Virus record (IMG/VR): IMGVR_UViG_3300042861_001504
Coordinates: 1-60,019 of that record
Length of the DNA stretch: 60,019 nt
Source: a virus
Reading direction: 5' to 3' (one strand)
The notes beneath the pieces are model-generated. The model searched no databases and was not told the origin of the DNA. It was given only the letters and a program-made list of their open reading frames with translations. The stretch's first letter is position 1. The number at the start of each line of letters is the position of its first letter. A program made the translations under genes and the position numbers. Positions 1-6,954 of this stretch are shown piece after piece.

Positions 1-6
1 TCATAA

Positions 7-384
7 CTATACAATATTGGCACCATTCACCTCTTTTATTTCAAGATCAGGAAACAACCCTTTAAAATAATCATAAACAGCATTTTTTAAGTGTCTTGAC
101 ATAATATGGGAAGGTATATAATCTTCCATTTCTCTATCTATTGAATAATCGTAGTATAATGTTTTAGATGGTCTTCTATATACAAATAACGGGTTACCGT
201 TTTCATCCATCAAGTATATTGATTCTCCAGCCCATTTACCCCAACTTTTAACATTTTTAGAAATGGTTTTTATAAACATCTTCTTATACTTTGGGTATTC
301 GTCAGCGTATTCAGCATCAAAACGATCTCGTCTATAAGTTTCGTTCAATAGTTCAAGTTGTTCTTCGGTGATTATGATTTTCAT
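7..384 (-). CDS. Hypothetical protein with MKIIITEEQ-type leader
   Basis: 125-residue protein of unknown function. The first 15 residues (MKIIITEEQLELLNE) form a short hydrophobic/acidic leader that resembles the N-termini of several otherwise unrelated proteins in this window. The rest is rich in Tyr, Asp and Lys with no recognisable catalytic motif, no signal peptide and no membrane segment. The ATG at 384 is preceded within 6 nt by the TATTTAT motif, so the gene probably has its own promoter and a very short leader. It lies downstream of the hairpin that closes the preceding transcription unit. I am confident it is a gene and do not know its function. Confidence 0.75.
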   Translation of the reverse strand: MKIIITEEQLELLNETYRRDRFDAEYADEYPKYKKMFIKTISKNVKSWGKWAGESIYLMDENGNPLFVYRRPSKTLYYDYSIDREMEDYIPSHIMSRHLKNAVYDYFKGLFPDLEIKEVNGANIV

Positions 385-387
385 ATA

Positions 388-396
388 AGATAAATA
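388..396 (-). promoter_or_regulatory. TATTTAT promoter-like motif before the 384 start
   Basis: The coding strand reads GTATTTATC about 5 nt before the ATG at 384. It is one member of a recurring class of motifs found before start codons across the window. Confidence 0.45.
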
Positions 397-401
397 CTTC
401 G

Positions 402-432
402 TTAAATAAAAAACCCTCCATAAAGGAGGGTT
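402..432 (-). terminator. Intrinsic terminator
   Basis: AACCCTCC (412-419) pairs perfectly with GGAGGGTT (425-432) around a 5-nt loop. Read on the minus strand the stem is followed by a T-rich run (411 down to 402). It lies 13 nt past the stop codon of the LRR-protein gene and should end that transcript. Confidence 0.85.
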
Positions 433-444
433 ATGTTTTTAAAC

Positions 445-1821
445 TTAATCAAAGATGTGGAAATCATCATCTTGTTCCGCTCTTGCGTAAACTGATTGAG
501 GAATTATGTTTTTACCTTTAGCTCCAGGTATGTTAACAACCATAAGTTCCGGCATGTTACCGATACATTCAGGTAATGGTTGTAAATTAGGGTTGTCAGG
601 TAATGAAAGGTATTGTAATTTAGGTAAACTACAAATTGATTCAGGAATTGAGGCAACACATCCTACCAAATTCAATGCTGCCAAATTTCTAAATCTAGAA
701 ATATCATCCGGAATATTCAAAGCAAAATTTGTATCCTTTTTAGTATTCTTGAATGTGAATCTTTCAAGATCTGCCGGTAATGTTTCAAAAAACTCATCAA
801 AACCATATAATGCAATGAACTTAGATGCTGAATCACTTGGGTAATCTACCTGTACTTTTTTACCTTTTTCACCTGTCAATGCCTTCATAAATTCAGGTTT
901 GAAGAATTGTTTTAACCCTTCTTCATTTGTATTTAAGAATTGAGTTAAGTCAATTTGTCTATCTGATGGATCCATAAATTGATTAGATGGGAAGTGAAAC
1001 TGATAACGAAGTGCTGGAAGACCAGATACATCACCAAATTCTTTACCACCTTGATGTTGAGCCCCTTTGTTTGGAATTACAACATACAAAGGCCCATCCT
1101 TAATATAACGATCAAACCAAGTAAGACCAGGTGATGATGTACACCATCTTGTTTCACCTTTAGATGGTTCTTGGTAGTTACCACCGTAGAAACATGCCGC
1201 GTTTTTACCTATTTGACCTGTGTCTGAGATTTTAGCCACAGTCCAATCTTGACCACGATAAACAACATCAGCACCAGGGTGCTCATATGTTTTAGACGCT
1301 TCTTTTTTCTCTTCAGCAGTCGCTTTAGTTTTCTCTAAACTAAAGTCCTTAACTTGATCGTATAATGTATCAACAGTCAACTTATTAATATCACGTAACT
1401 CTTGAGGTAATCTATTTTTGAATCTTTCAAATTTTTGTAAGTCACCAGTCACCTTATACAAATCCTCCATAAAAAGATCTCTATATTCTTTAAGTGCCGA
1501 TTTATATTGACCTGATTGAGGATCCAAAATATTTAATGGGTGATTTGGTTCCAATTTAGGTTTGATAAAGTTTTTCAATAACCATTGGACGTATTTACCG
1601 ATTTTAACACGGTCCATATCGTTAGGTGTGGCGTTGTCAGCATCCATTCCATCAGGAAACTTTGATGTTGGGTCAGCCGCGATCAACGCAAACAATGTTT
1701 CAAAAGGCAATAACCCTTTTTTACCTTTCTCTTTTGGTTTAACGAATTTGTCAAAAAGAACTTGGAATCTCGAATTTTCGACGATAAGATCTTTCAATAA
1801 GTTTGTAAATAGCATTGACAT
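445..1821 (-). CDS. Leucine-rich-repeat protein with a central conserved module
   Basis: 458 residues. The first 15 residues (MSMLFTNLLKDLIVE) match the short hydrophobic leader type seen in other genes here. A central module (about residues 180-300) contains TRWCTSS, GPLYVVIP, YQFHFPSNQFMD and a closing DLTQF. I recall this order of motifs from other large phage proteins but cannot name a function for it. The C-terminal 100 residues hold about four leucine-rich repeats of the IPxxIxxLxxLxxLxLxxN type, which suggests a protein-binding surface. No signal peptide is present. A TATTTAT motif precedes the start and a terminator follows the stop, so it is probably monocistronic. ATG at 1821 was chosen; an in-frame ATG two codons later is also possible. 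Confidence 0.75.
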   Translation of the reverse strand: MSMLFTNLLKDLIVENSRFQVLFDKFVKPKEKGKKGLLPFETLFALIAADPTSKFPDGMDADNATPNDMDRVKIGKYVQWLLKNFIKPKLEPNHPLNILDPQSGQYKSALKEYRDLFMEDLYKVTGDLQKFERFKNRLPQELRDINKLTVDTLYDQVKDFSLEKTKATAEEKKEASKTYEHPGADVVYRGQDWTVAKISDTGQIGKNAACFYGGNYQEPSKGETRWCTSSPGLTWFDRYIKDGPLYVVIPNKGAQHQGGKEFGDVSGLPALRYQFHFPSNQFMDPSDRQIDLTQFLNTNEEGLKQFFKPEFMKALTGEKGKKVQVDYPSDSASKFIALYGFDEFFETLPADLERFTFKNTKKDTNFALNIPDDISRFRNLAALNLVGCVASIPESICSLPKLQYLSLPDNPNLQPLPECIGNMPELMVVNIPGAKGKNIIPQSVYARAEQDDDFHIFD

Positions 1822-1832
1822 GATTTTTTTAT

Positions 1833-1842
1833 TAATAAATAT
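1833..1842 (-). promoter_or_regulatory. TATTTAT promoter-like motif before the LRR gene
   Basis: The coding strand reads AATATTTATTA (core at 1835-1841), 13 nt before the ATG at 1821. Confidence 0.45.
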
Positions 1843-1859
1843 TTGTAATTAAGAAAAAA

Positions 1860-2699
1860 TTAGTAATTCATAATAAGTAATTCCTCACCCATGTTTTGTT
1901 TTTCACCTTTCTTGGCTGAAGCCGCTTTAGCAAACTCCTTTTTAACCCAAGTATATTGGTCCTCAGGGAACCATTCTTTAAGAATGTCAAAGTCATAATA
2001 AGATAAAGAGAACTTACCTTGTACGTTGTGTAATACGTTCGCCAAACGCTCGTGGTCTTCTCTATCAAAGTCGTGATTTGAATAGTAGTTCTCTGTTTTC
2101 CAATAAGGTGGATCCAAATAAATGTAGGTAGTTGGTGAGTCGTACTTTTCAATGACATCAGCGAAGTCCATATTCTCTACTTCTGTAATCTTAAGGAAAT
2201 GTTCAATCCAATCAGGTTTCATTAATTTGTCCCTAAAAGTAAGATATTTTGACTTATACTTCCCTTTTAGATCAATAAAATTTGATTTTTCAGGTTTTGA
2301 ACCACTGAAAACCTGTGTAAGAATATAAACGTATTTAGCCGCAACTTCATAATTACCAGGTTCTACCCTGAAATTTTCAGCGAATAATTCAGCCTGAAAG
2401 CTGATAAATTGTTCTTTATATATTGGTGGTGTTGGTGTCTCACCCAACTTTTGACAATCGATTGCGTTAATGGCTTTCAATAGTTCGGTTGGGTTTTGAA
2501 CACACTTGAAGAGGTTGTAGTTCAGCGGGTTAAAGTCATTATACACAACTTTTTTTAGGTTTGGGAACTGTTTTAGGTCCATATTAAAAAAACACCAAAA
2601 CATTCCGCCAAAGGTCTCTACATAAACCTCCATATCTTTATCGTAAAATGGAACAATCCATTTACCAATTTTACTCTTACCTCCTATATAACTTAACAT
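1860..2699 (-). CDS. dam: DNA adenine methylase, D12 (Dam) class
   Basis: 279 residues, about the size of T4 Dam. It should transfer a methyl group from S-adenosylmethionine to N6 of adenine in a short DNA site. The N-terminal YIGGKSKIGKWI and the ETFGGMFWCFFNM segment match the SAM-binding motifs X and I of the D12 family. YNDFN follows, and the catalytic motif IV is LDPPYW near residue 196. No partner endonuclease is visible nearby, so it is probably an orphan enzyme that protects phage DNA or marks it for regulation. A host-type promoter ends only 4 nt before the ATG, so the message may be nearly leaderless. The start cannot move downstream because the GGK motif begins at residue 5. Confidence 0.93.
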   Translation of the reverse strand: MLSYIGGKSKIGKWIVPFYDKDMEVYVETFGGMFWCFFNMDLKQFPNLKKVVYNDFNPLNYNLFKCVQNPTELLKAINAIDCQKLGETPTPPIYKEQFISFQAELFAENFRVEPGNYEVAAKYVYILTQVFSGSKPEKSNFIDLKGKYKSKYLTFRDKLMKPDWIEHFLKITEVENMDFADVIEKYDSPTTYIYLDPPYWKTENYYSNHDFDREDHERLANVLHNVQGKFSLSYYDFDILKEWFPEDQYTWVKKEFAKAASAKKGEKQNMGEELLIMNY

Positions 2700-2703
2700 G
2701 ATA

Positions 2704-2734
2704 CAAATATATATAAGAAACCCAAATTAATCAA
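2704..2734 (-). promoter_or_regulatory. Host (Bacteroidota) type promoter for dam
   Basis: On the minus strand TTG (2734-2732), a 20-nt spacer and TATATTTG (2711-2704) match the Bacteroidota -33/-7 consensus (TTG, TAnnTTTG). The -7 box ends 4 nt before the dam ATG, which implies a leaderless or nearly leaderless mRNA. Confidence 0.65.
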
Positions 2735-2757
2735 CTTCAAATATTTTTTAAAAAAGT

Positions 2758-2788
2758 TTTGGCAAACTCAATAATATACTTATCTTTG
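2758..2788 (+). promoter_or_regulatory. Host (Bacteroidota) type promoter for the 2.8 kb ncRNA
   Basis: TTTG (2758-2761), exactly 19 nt, then TATCTTTG (2781-2788) is a perfect match to the Bacteroidota consensus. It diverges from the dam promoter in the same short gap. Transcription would begin at about 2793-2796. Confidence 0.75.
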
Positions 2789-2793
2789 TAGGG

Positions 2794-2930
2794 TGTTTAA
2801 CACACAGGGAATGTCAGCCCTCCCACTCGAAAGCTGACCACAAGTATTTAGTGATGTAAATACAAGGTTGATCACCTCAATTCAGTGAATGAAATAATCT
2901 TAACCCCACTCAAAAGGTGGGGTTTGTTGT
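2794..2930 (+). ncRNA. Putative structured small RNA with possible pseudoknot
   Basis: About 137 nt with no credible reading frame, lying between a perfect host-type promoter and a strong hairpin. GGGA (2807-2810) can pair with TCCC (2821-2824). GTCAGC (2813-2818), inside that loop, can pair with GCTGAC (2833-2838), which is an H-type pseudoknot. A separate perfect stem GTATTTA/TAAATAC (2844-2850, 2857-2863) follows, and the AACCCCAC/GTGGGGTT hairpin (2902-2924) closes the unit. It could be a free small RNA or a 5' leader controlling the gene at 2942. A TATTTAT motif between the last hairpin and that gene favours a separate RNA. I cannot assign it to a known RNA family. Confidence 0.6.
2902..2924 (+). 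terminator. Terminator-like hairpin ending the ncRNA
   Basis: AACCCCAC (2902-2909) pairs perfectly with GTGGGGTT (2917-2924), loop 7 nt. The following tract TGTTGTATTTATA is U-rich but interrupted, so termination may be partial. The stem stands out for its GC content in an AT-rich gap. Confidence 0.6.
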
Positions 2931-2938
2931 ATTTATAT
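2928..2938 (+). promoter_or_regulatory. TATTTAT promoter-like motif before the 2942 gene
   Basis: TTGTATTTATATAAT (core 2930-2936) sits just after the hairpin and 5 nt before the ATG at 2942. It may give this gene a promoter separate from that of the ncRNA. Confidence 0.45.
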
Positions 2939-2941
2939 AAT

Positions 2942-3427
2942 ATGAAACTGTTAAGAGTATTAGAATCCATTCTTTTTGAATCCAAACGTATTAAATTGAG
3001 TTCTTTCCAAGATGACGATGGAGACGTATTTAATGTGATTGCAACCATACATACTCAAGATGGCGTAAATAAAAGTTCTGTCTCAGCAACAAGGGTTGAT
3101 ATTGATTTAATAAATGATGTGATTGATGAGTATCAAGATATATTTTCTCAACTTACTAAATCTATCGAGGAAGACATTAATAAAGAATCTATTTTTGTTA
3201 GAGATTCTGGTAATCGATTTGATTTTATTATAAATCCAGAATATGTTAATGGTAAATATAATTTAATGATTACGACATCAATGAATCACCCCGAAAAATT
3301 GAACGTAAAACCGGAAAATAAGTTTGTAATATTCACAAGTGGTGGTGATACCATAATAAAAGAACAAATAGACTTCAATAACTTTACTAAAATAGTAAGA
3401 GGGGATATAATTATTTATATAATTTAA
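2942..3427 (+). CDS. Hypothetical protein with hydrophobic leader
   Basis: 161 residues, function unknown. I chose ATG 2942 over the upstream in-frame ATG at 2885 because the upstream codons run through the GC-rich hairpin and because starting at 2942 exposes a leader (MKLLRVLESILFESK) of the type shared by several genes here. The body alternates acidic and beta-prone stretches without known motifs. It is one of the few plus-strand genes and is followed 3 nt later by a small membrane protein gene. Confidence 0.65.
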   Translation: MKLLRVLESILFESKRIKLSSFQDDDGDVFNVIATIHTQDGVNKSSVSATRVDIDLINDVIDEYQDIFSQLTKSIEEDINKESIFVRDSGNRFDFIINPEYVNGKYNLMITTSMNHPEKLNVKPENKFVIFTSGGDTIIKEQIDFNNFTKIVRGDIIIYII

Positions 3428-3430
3428 ATT

Positions 3431-3592
3431 ATGGAAAACCAAAAACCAACAGAAGTTAAATGTAGAGCTTGTGAAGAAAGTAAACAAGTTCAAAATACTC
3501 AAAAATTTGTCCTTATTGGTGGTGGTCTATTTTTCTTTTTTGGGGTATATGGTATTATTTCCGCAATTAGAGACCTTCTTTCACTAATTTAA
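3431..3592 (+). CDS. Small single-pass membrane protein with CxxC
   Basis: 53 residues starting at ATG 3431, 3 nt after the preceding stop. The N-terminal half is polar and holds KCRAC, a CxxC pair that could bind metal or be redox active. Residues 25-48 are strongly hydrophobic (FVLIGGGLFFFFGVYG), predicting one transmembrane helix. The gene ends by overlapping the last 4 nt of the convergent dnaJ gene. Function unknown; the close coupling and clean frame make it likely to be real. Confidence 0.6.
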   Translation: MENQKPTEVKCRACEESKQVQNTQKFVLIGGGLFFFFGVYGIISAIRDLLSLI

Positions 3593-4515
3593 TCCCTCTC
3601 AAATTTAACAAACTGATTGATCATTAGATCACCTATAGTTTCTAATCTAAACCCTTTAGACTTAACCCTTAATGGAATTGATGTGTCAACTTTTTTAGGC
3701 ATCTTAATAGTTAATTCACCATCAGGATGTGGGACAACTAAATTACCTTCCTTAAGGTCTTGAATGTTTAAAAACGCATTATACACAAGGTGATTACCTA
3801 TCTTGTCAAAATTATCTTGTGGTTTCAAACCAATTCTAACAACTAAGTCACCATATATTCCATTTCTAAAATCTCCCATTCCTTGAAGTCGTAAGAACTG
3901 CCCGTTATCCGCCCCGTGTGGTAATGATATATCAAGGCTCTTCATTTCAGGTTTTGATCCCGTACCACTACACATAAAACATGGGTTAATTAATTTATGT
4001 CCAGTACCACGACAAGTATCACAAGCCATCTGTATCAACTGAACGAACATTCCTGACCCCATTTGTCTAACAACATTACCGGATCCACCACAAGTGTTAC
4101 AGGTGGTCTTATCTCCACCACCACCATTACAAGGTTCACACATGACTTGTCTACGATATGATAACGTATGTTTGTTGGCTCTATAAGAATCTAAAACACC
4201 AATATTAACGGTGATGTTTGAGGTATGTACCGGTCTTTGATTGTTGGTTTGTTTTCTATTACCAAACATCTGTGAGAACATATCACCCATATCACCAAAT
4301 CCACCAAACGGATTTTTTCTTTGGGTATCATACTGTTGTCTTTTTTGTTCGTCACCAATTGTATCGTAAGCCACGGATATTTTCTTAAAAACTTCCTCAT
4401 TACCTCCAGCATCAGGGTGGTTTTCTTTCGCCAACTTTCGATAAGCTTTTTTGATCTCATCTTGAGTGGCGGTTTCCGTTACCCCCAATACCTCGTAAAA
4501 ATTTTCATTATTCAT
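3589..4515 (-). CDS. dnaJ: DnaJ/Hsp40 co-chaperone
   Basis: 308 residues. The J domain (1-70) has the HPD tripeptide at residues 33-35 in a normal context (YRKLAKENHPDAGG). A Gly/Phe linker (GGFGDMGDMF) follows, then four CxxCxGxG-type zinc repeats (CEPCNGGG, CNTCGGSG, CDTCRGTG, CFMCSGTG) and a C-terminal substrate-binding region. The architecture is that of a type I Hsp40, somewhat shorter than bacterial DnaJ (about 370 residues). It would stimulate host DnaK ATPase activity, either during phage protein folding and assembly or to redirect the host chaperone. No DnaK or GrpE gene is present in the window. The ATG at 4515 lies only a few bases from a divergent gene. Confidence 0.95.
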   Translation of the reverse strand: MNNENFYEVLGVTETATQDEIKKAYRKLAKENHPDAGGNEEVFKKISVAYDTIGDEQKRQQYDTQRKNPFGGFGDMGDMFSQMFGNRKQTNNQRPVHTSNITVNIGVLDSYRANKHTLSYRRQVMCEPCNGGGGDKTTCNTCGGSGNVVRQMGSGMFVQLIQMACDTCRGTGHKLINPCFMCSGTGSKPEMKSLDISLPHGADNGQFLRLQGMGDFRNGIYGDLVVRIGLKPQDNFDKIGNHLVYNAFLNIQDLKEGNLVVPHPDGELTIKMPKKVDTSIPLRVKSKGFRLETIGDLMINQFVKFERD

Positions 4516-4521
4516 TTATTA
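4511..4521 (+). promoter_or_regulatory. CATTTAT promoter-like motif before the 4545 gene
   Basis: TTCATTTATTA (core 4513-4519) lies 25 nt before ATG 4545. It differs from the main motif only in its first base. Confidence 0.35.
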
Positions 4522-4544
4522 TGAGAAATTATTATTATTGTTTT

Positions 4545-5183
4545 ATGAATTACCTTGTGGTATTGTTTAAAAATAAGGAAAGAAAGAAAATAATCAACCG
4601 ATTTAAAACCTTTGATCGAGCTGATGCCTTTTATAATAAAATGGTGGAGGAAAATAAGTCGGTAATTTTTGAAACAATGGTTGAAAATGCTAGACCTTGT
4701 GATTATGAACTTTGTTTAATTAAGAGACAAGACGATAACTTTGAAAAGTTATTTGTTAAAGATGATTTTGGTAGACAAATATTAGTAGATCTTGATGATC
4801 CCGAATATAAAATAATGAGGGTGTCCAAATATAAAGTCCCTGAAAAAATATTTGATGTTAACCAAAATAAGAAGATAACGACTGAGGAATTTATAAAAAA
4901 ATATCTACCAAAAAACACAATAAAGTTAATATCGAGATTAAATAACAAAGTTGCCGTTCAAAACGACGATAACGTTAAATTATTTTCATTAAAAGATGAG
5001 GATGAATCTCGTAGATTTTTAGAGAACCTTAATGATTATTTGATTGATAATGGGAGGGGTGATGCAATTATTGTTATTGAAACAAGTAAACCACAAAAAA
5101 AGTATCTGTATGATATTCTATCAGGAATGGGTTTTAGTAAACAATCACTTTACAGAAGGTCCACCACCTACAAACCTAGATAA
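4545..5183 (+). CDS. Conserved hypothetical protein
   Basis: 212 residues from ATG 4545 (MNYLVVLFKNKERKK); an in-frame ATG at 4521 would add 8 residues. I prefer 4545 because dnaJ starts at 4515 on the other strand and the promoter-like motif at 4513-4519 would otherwise touch the start. The N-terminus has a hydrophobic beta strand followed by a basic helix and a FKTFDRADAFYNKM segment, reminiscent of conserved phage proteins of unknown function. No membrane segment or catalytic motif is seen. The last 39 nt overlap the end of a convergent gene. Confidence 0.7.
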   Translation: MNYLVVLFKNKERKKIINRFKTFDRADAFYNKMVEENKSVIFETMVENARPCDYELCLIKRQDDNFEKLFVKDDFGRQILVDLDDPEYKIMRVSKYKVPEKIFDVNQNKKITTEEFIKKYLPKNTIKLISRLNNKVAVQNDDNVKLFSLKDEDESRRFLENLNDYLIDNGRGDAIIVIETSKPQKKYLYDILSGMGFSKQSLYRRSTTYKPR

Positions 5184-5465
5184 GAATCTTTTAAATAGGC
5201 TAACAGGTTTTTTTGGTTCTTCAAACTTATTGTAATCAATACTTTCTTCATGTATAAAGACGTGTTCAACACCTGACATGTCGATTGAAAACTTCTTATG
5301 TCCTCTATCTATTTTTCTAAAGTTACTTTGTACTTTTTTAAAGTCATCGTCATCCAATTCAAAGACACAAATCATTTTTCCGTCAGGAAATAGGGTTTGC
5401 ATAGCATCTGTTATCAATGCTAAATTTTCTAATACCCCATCAGTACTTTTTTTATCTTCTTCCAT
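5145..5465 (-). CDS. Hypothetical acidic protein
   Basis: 106 residues, function unknown. The N-terminal and middle parts are acidic (FELDDDDFKKV) and the C-terminus is basic (LFKRFLSRFVGGGP), so it may bind a membrane or nucleic acid there. It overlaps the preceding minus-strand gene by 37 nt and the convergent plus-strand gene by 39 nt, the dense packing normal for phage accessory genes. Confidence 0.6.
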   Translation of the reverse strand: MEEDKKSTDGVLENLALITDAMQTLFPDGKMICVFELDDDDFKKVQSNFRKIDRGHKKFSIDMSGVEHVFIHEESIDYNKFEEPKKPVSLFKRFLSRFVGGGPSVK

Positions 5466-5632
5466 AACGTTAGTTTTTCCTTAGGTTTTGCAATATCTTC
5501 TTTTCTGAAGTCTTTCAAAGATTCGATAATTCTTTGTTTCTCTTTGTTTAATTCCGATCTATCTTTTTCAATCTCGTTCTTCAACCAGTCTATCGCTTGT
5601 TCCTCTCGTGTTGATAACTTCTTCTCCATCAT
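5429..5632 (-). CDS. Small coiled-coil protein
   Basis: 67 residues, highly charged and helical throughout, with a predicted coiled coil over residues 10-50 (EEQAIDWLKNEIEKDRSELN). The C-terminus is basic and hydrophobic (LWKKIKKVLMGY). It overlaps both neighbours (65 nt upstream, 37 nt downstream), so translation may be coupled. Function unknown. Confidence 0.55.
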   Translation of the reverse strand: MMEKKLSTREEQAIDWLKNEIEKDRSELNKEKQRIIESLKDFRKEDIAKPKEKLTLWKKIKKVLMGY

Positions 5633-6002
5633 CTATTTTTTCTTCAAGTATGTCAAATTTTAAAGATTGTAAATTATCAAGTTTTTCACTTTCAAATATT
5701 TTCTTTAATTCATCAATCTTTTGTTTTAATAATTTTTCTTTCATTTCAATCTCTTTGTTATAAGCGACTATGTTTTTAATATTCTCAACCGTATTATTTA
5801 GTTGTTTTTCGTCAAACTCACTAACAAATGAAAAAAATCTAAACCCATCATTTACCTTATCATTTTCAACAATTTTGTCTTCTTGGACAAATCTTTTAGG
5901 TATTTTCCAATGATTAGGAAATTCTATGTCAATAGTAAGATAATGTTTCAATTTTCTTACTGAAACTAAAAACTGAAATATATCTTTAAGTTCGTTATAC
6001 AT
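5568..6002 (-). CDS. Hypothetical protein with C-terminal coiled coil
   Basis: 144 residues, unknown. The N-terminal half is mixed alpha/beta; residues 85-125 form a Lys/Glu-rich helix likely to be a coiled coil. It is part of a compact run of small minus-strand genes, beginning one base after the stop of the small membrane protein gene. Confidence 0.6.
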   Translation of the reverse strand: MYNELKDIFQFLVSVRKLKHYLTIDIEFPNHWKIPKRFVQEDKIVENDKVNDGFRFFSFVSEFDEKQLNNTVENIKNIVAYNKEIEMKEKLLKQKIDELKKIFESEKLDNLQSLKFDILEEKIDDGEEVINTRGTSDRLVEERD

Positions 6003-6003
6003 A

Positions 6004-6198
6004 TTATATTATGTTTGTTATAAAATAAGTTATAAGATAAGAAATAAAGAAGTAATTGGATATTTTTTCGATTCTATTATAAATAATTTGTTTCGGGTCA
6101 TCGCTAAATATACCGGCAATAACTTTAAAAAGTAAGTTTACCACGAATACACACGATAAAACAAATCCAAACAATAGTAAAATATCCAATCCCTTCAT
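6004..6198 (-). CDS. Small two-helix membrane protein
   Basis: 64 residues with two hydrophobic helices (about 5-28 and 46-63) separated by a short polar loop (SDDPKQIIYNRIEK). There is no cleavable signal. Its size and topology would suit a holin or another small inner-membrane phage protein, but it is 4.6 kb from the amidase gene, so I do not assign a lysis role. Confidence 0.6.
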   Translation of the reverse strand: MKGLDILLLFGFVLSCVFVVNLLFKVIAGIFSDDPKQIIYNRIEKISNYFFISYLITYFITNII

Positions 6199-6204
6199 AG
6201 TTAA

Positions 6205-6375
6205 TTATTTTTTTCTTTCTTCAAGAATCTCACCTCTTAATTGTTGTATAAGATTTTTTAAATCTTGTGATGTTTTTCTAGCTCTTGTTCCGGCACTTTT
6301 ATTACCAGCGTAAAACTTAGTAACATCTACACTCAATTGTTCAGTAAGGTCTTTAATTTTTTCTAAAGTTTCCAT
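6205..6375 (-). CDS. Histone H1-like protein of the Hc1 type
   Basis: 56 residues. The segment FYAGNKSAGTRARKTSQDLK (residues 21-40) matches the diagnostic core of the Bacteroidota Hc1 histone-like proteins, which have GNKAAGTRARKASL-type sequences followed by a Leu/Lys helix. Such proteins bind DNA non-specifically and are thought to compact or organise it. Here it could coat phage DNA or alter the host nucleoid. The frame is clean from ATG 6375 to TAA 6205. It is evidence for a Bacteroidota host and for gene exchange with it. Confidence 0.75.
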   Translation of the reverse strand: METLEKIKDLTEQLSVDVTKFYAGNKSAGTRARKTSQDLKNLIQQLRGEILEERKK

Positions 6376-6438
6376 GTTAACGTAAAAAATTAATGTTTAT
6401 TAGGTATAAAATAATTACCCACATTGACTTTGTAAAGG

Positions 6439-6906
6439 TTATACGATTAGATTTTTATCCAAAGTTTTGTATATGTTGTAGATTAAATCCAAGTCAACCT
6501 GAGTAAATGGTTTGTCTCTGTTAAATAAGTCATTGAAGAATACATCTATTGAGTTTCTAACGTCGTCTTTATTTTGGGTATAATAAATCTCCATAAAAAG
6601 ATTAAGGAAGTACTCGTAGTGTTCCCCTTTGGGTTCGAATTTTATGTTTTCTTTTTGGAAATTTTCTATTGTTTTGTTCCAACACCAATCAAAATGGTTT
6701 TGATTGTCTTCTGATGTCATTTTAACTTTAGTTTCGTTAAAGTTGTCATCATAACCTAAATAAGTGGTTTTAATCAACAGATATAAACTATAGGAGAGAT
6801 CGTAATATAATTCCATCTTCTCCGGTATAATATTATTGATCCTGAACCAGATGTCAACTTGTTCAGGATCAAGATTTTTTGTTATGTAATTAAGAAAGTT
6901 ATCCAT
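6439..6906 (-). CDS. Hypothetical protein
   Basis: 155 residues from ATG 6906 (MDNFLNYITKNLDPEQVD); the frame is open further upstream only through a TTG. It is aromatic-rich and largely helical (YYDLSYSLYLLIK, YFLNLFMEIYY). No catalytic motif, signal peptide or clear membrane segment is seen. A CATTTAT motif lies about 24 nt upstream. It is probably soluble and of unknown role. Confidence 0.65.
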   Translation of the reverse strand: MDNFLNYITKNLDPEQVDIWFRINNIIPEKMELYYDLSYSLYLLIKTTYLGYDDNFNETKVKMTSEDNQNHFDWCWNKTIENFQKENIKFEPKGEHYEYFLNLFMEIYYTQNKDDVRNSIDVFFNDLFNRDKPFTQVDLDLIYNIYKTLDKNLIV

Positions 6907-6927
6907 AGTCAATTTACTATGAACAAA

Positions 6928-6938
6928 TTATAAATGAA
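6928..6938 (-). promoter_or_regulatory. CATTTAT promoter-like motif before the 6906 start
   Basis: The coding strand reads TTCATTTATAA (core 6930-6936), about 23 nt before the ATG at 6906. Confidence 0.35.
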
Positions 6939-6954
6939 GACCGGCTATTGTAAA

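Noticed and set aside
5044-5235. Plus-strand 63-residue frame
   Set aside because: Lies in another frame of the 4545 gene and runs into the convergent gene; no coding features.
6004-6198. Holin
   Set aside because: Size and two helices fit, but it is far from the amidase and without supporting motif, so it was listed only as a membrane protein.
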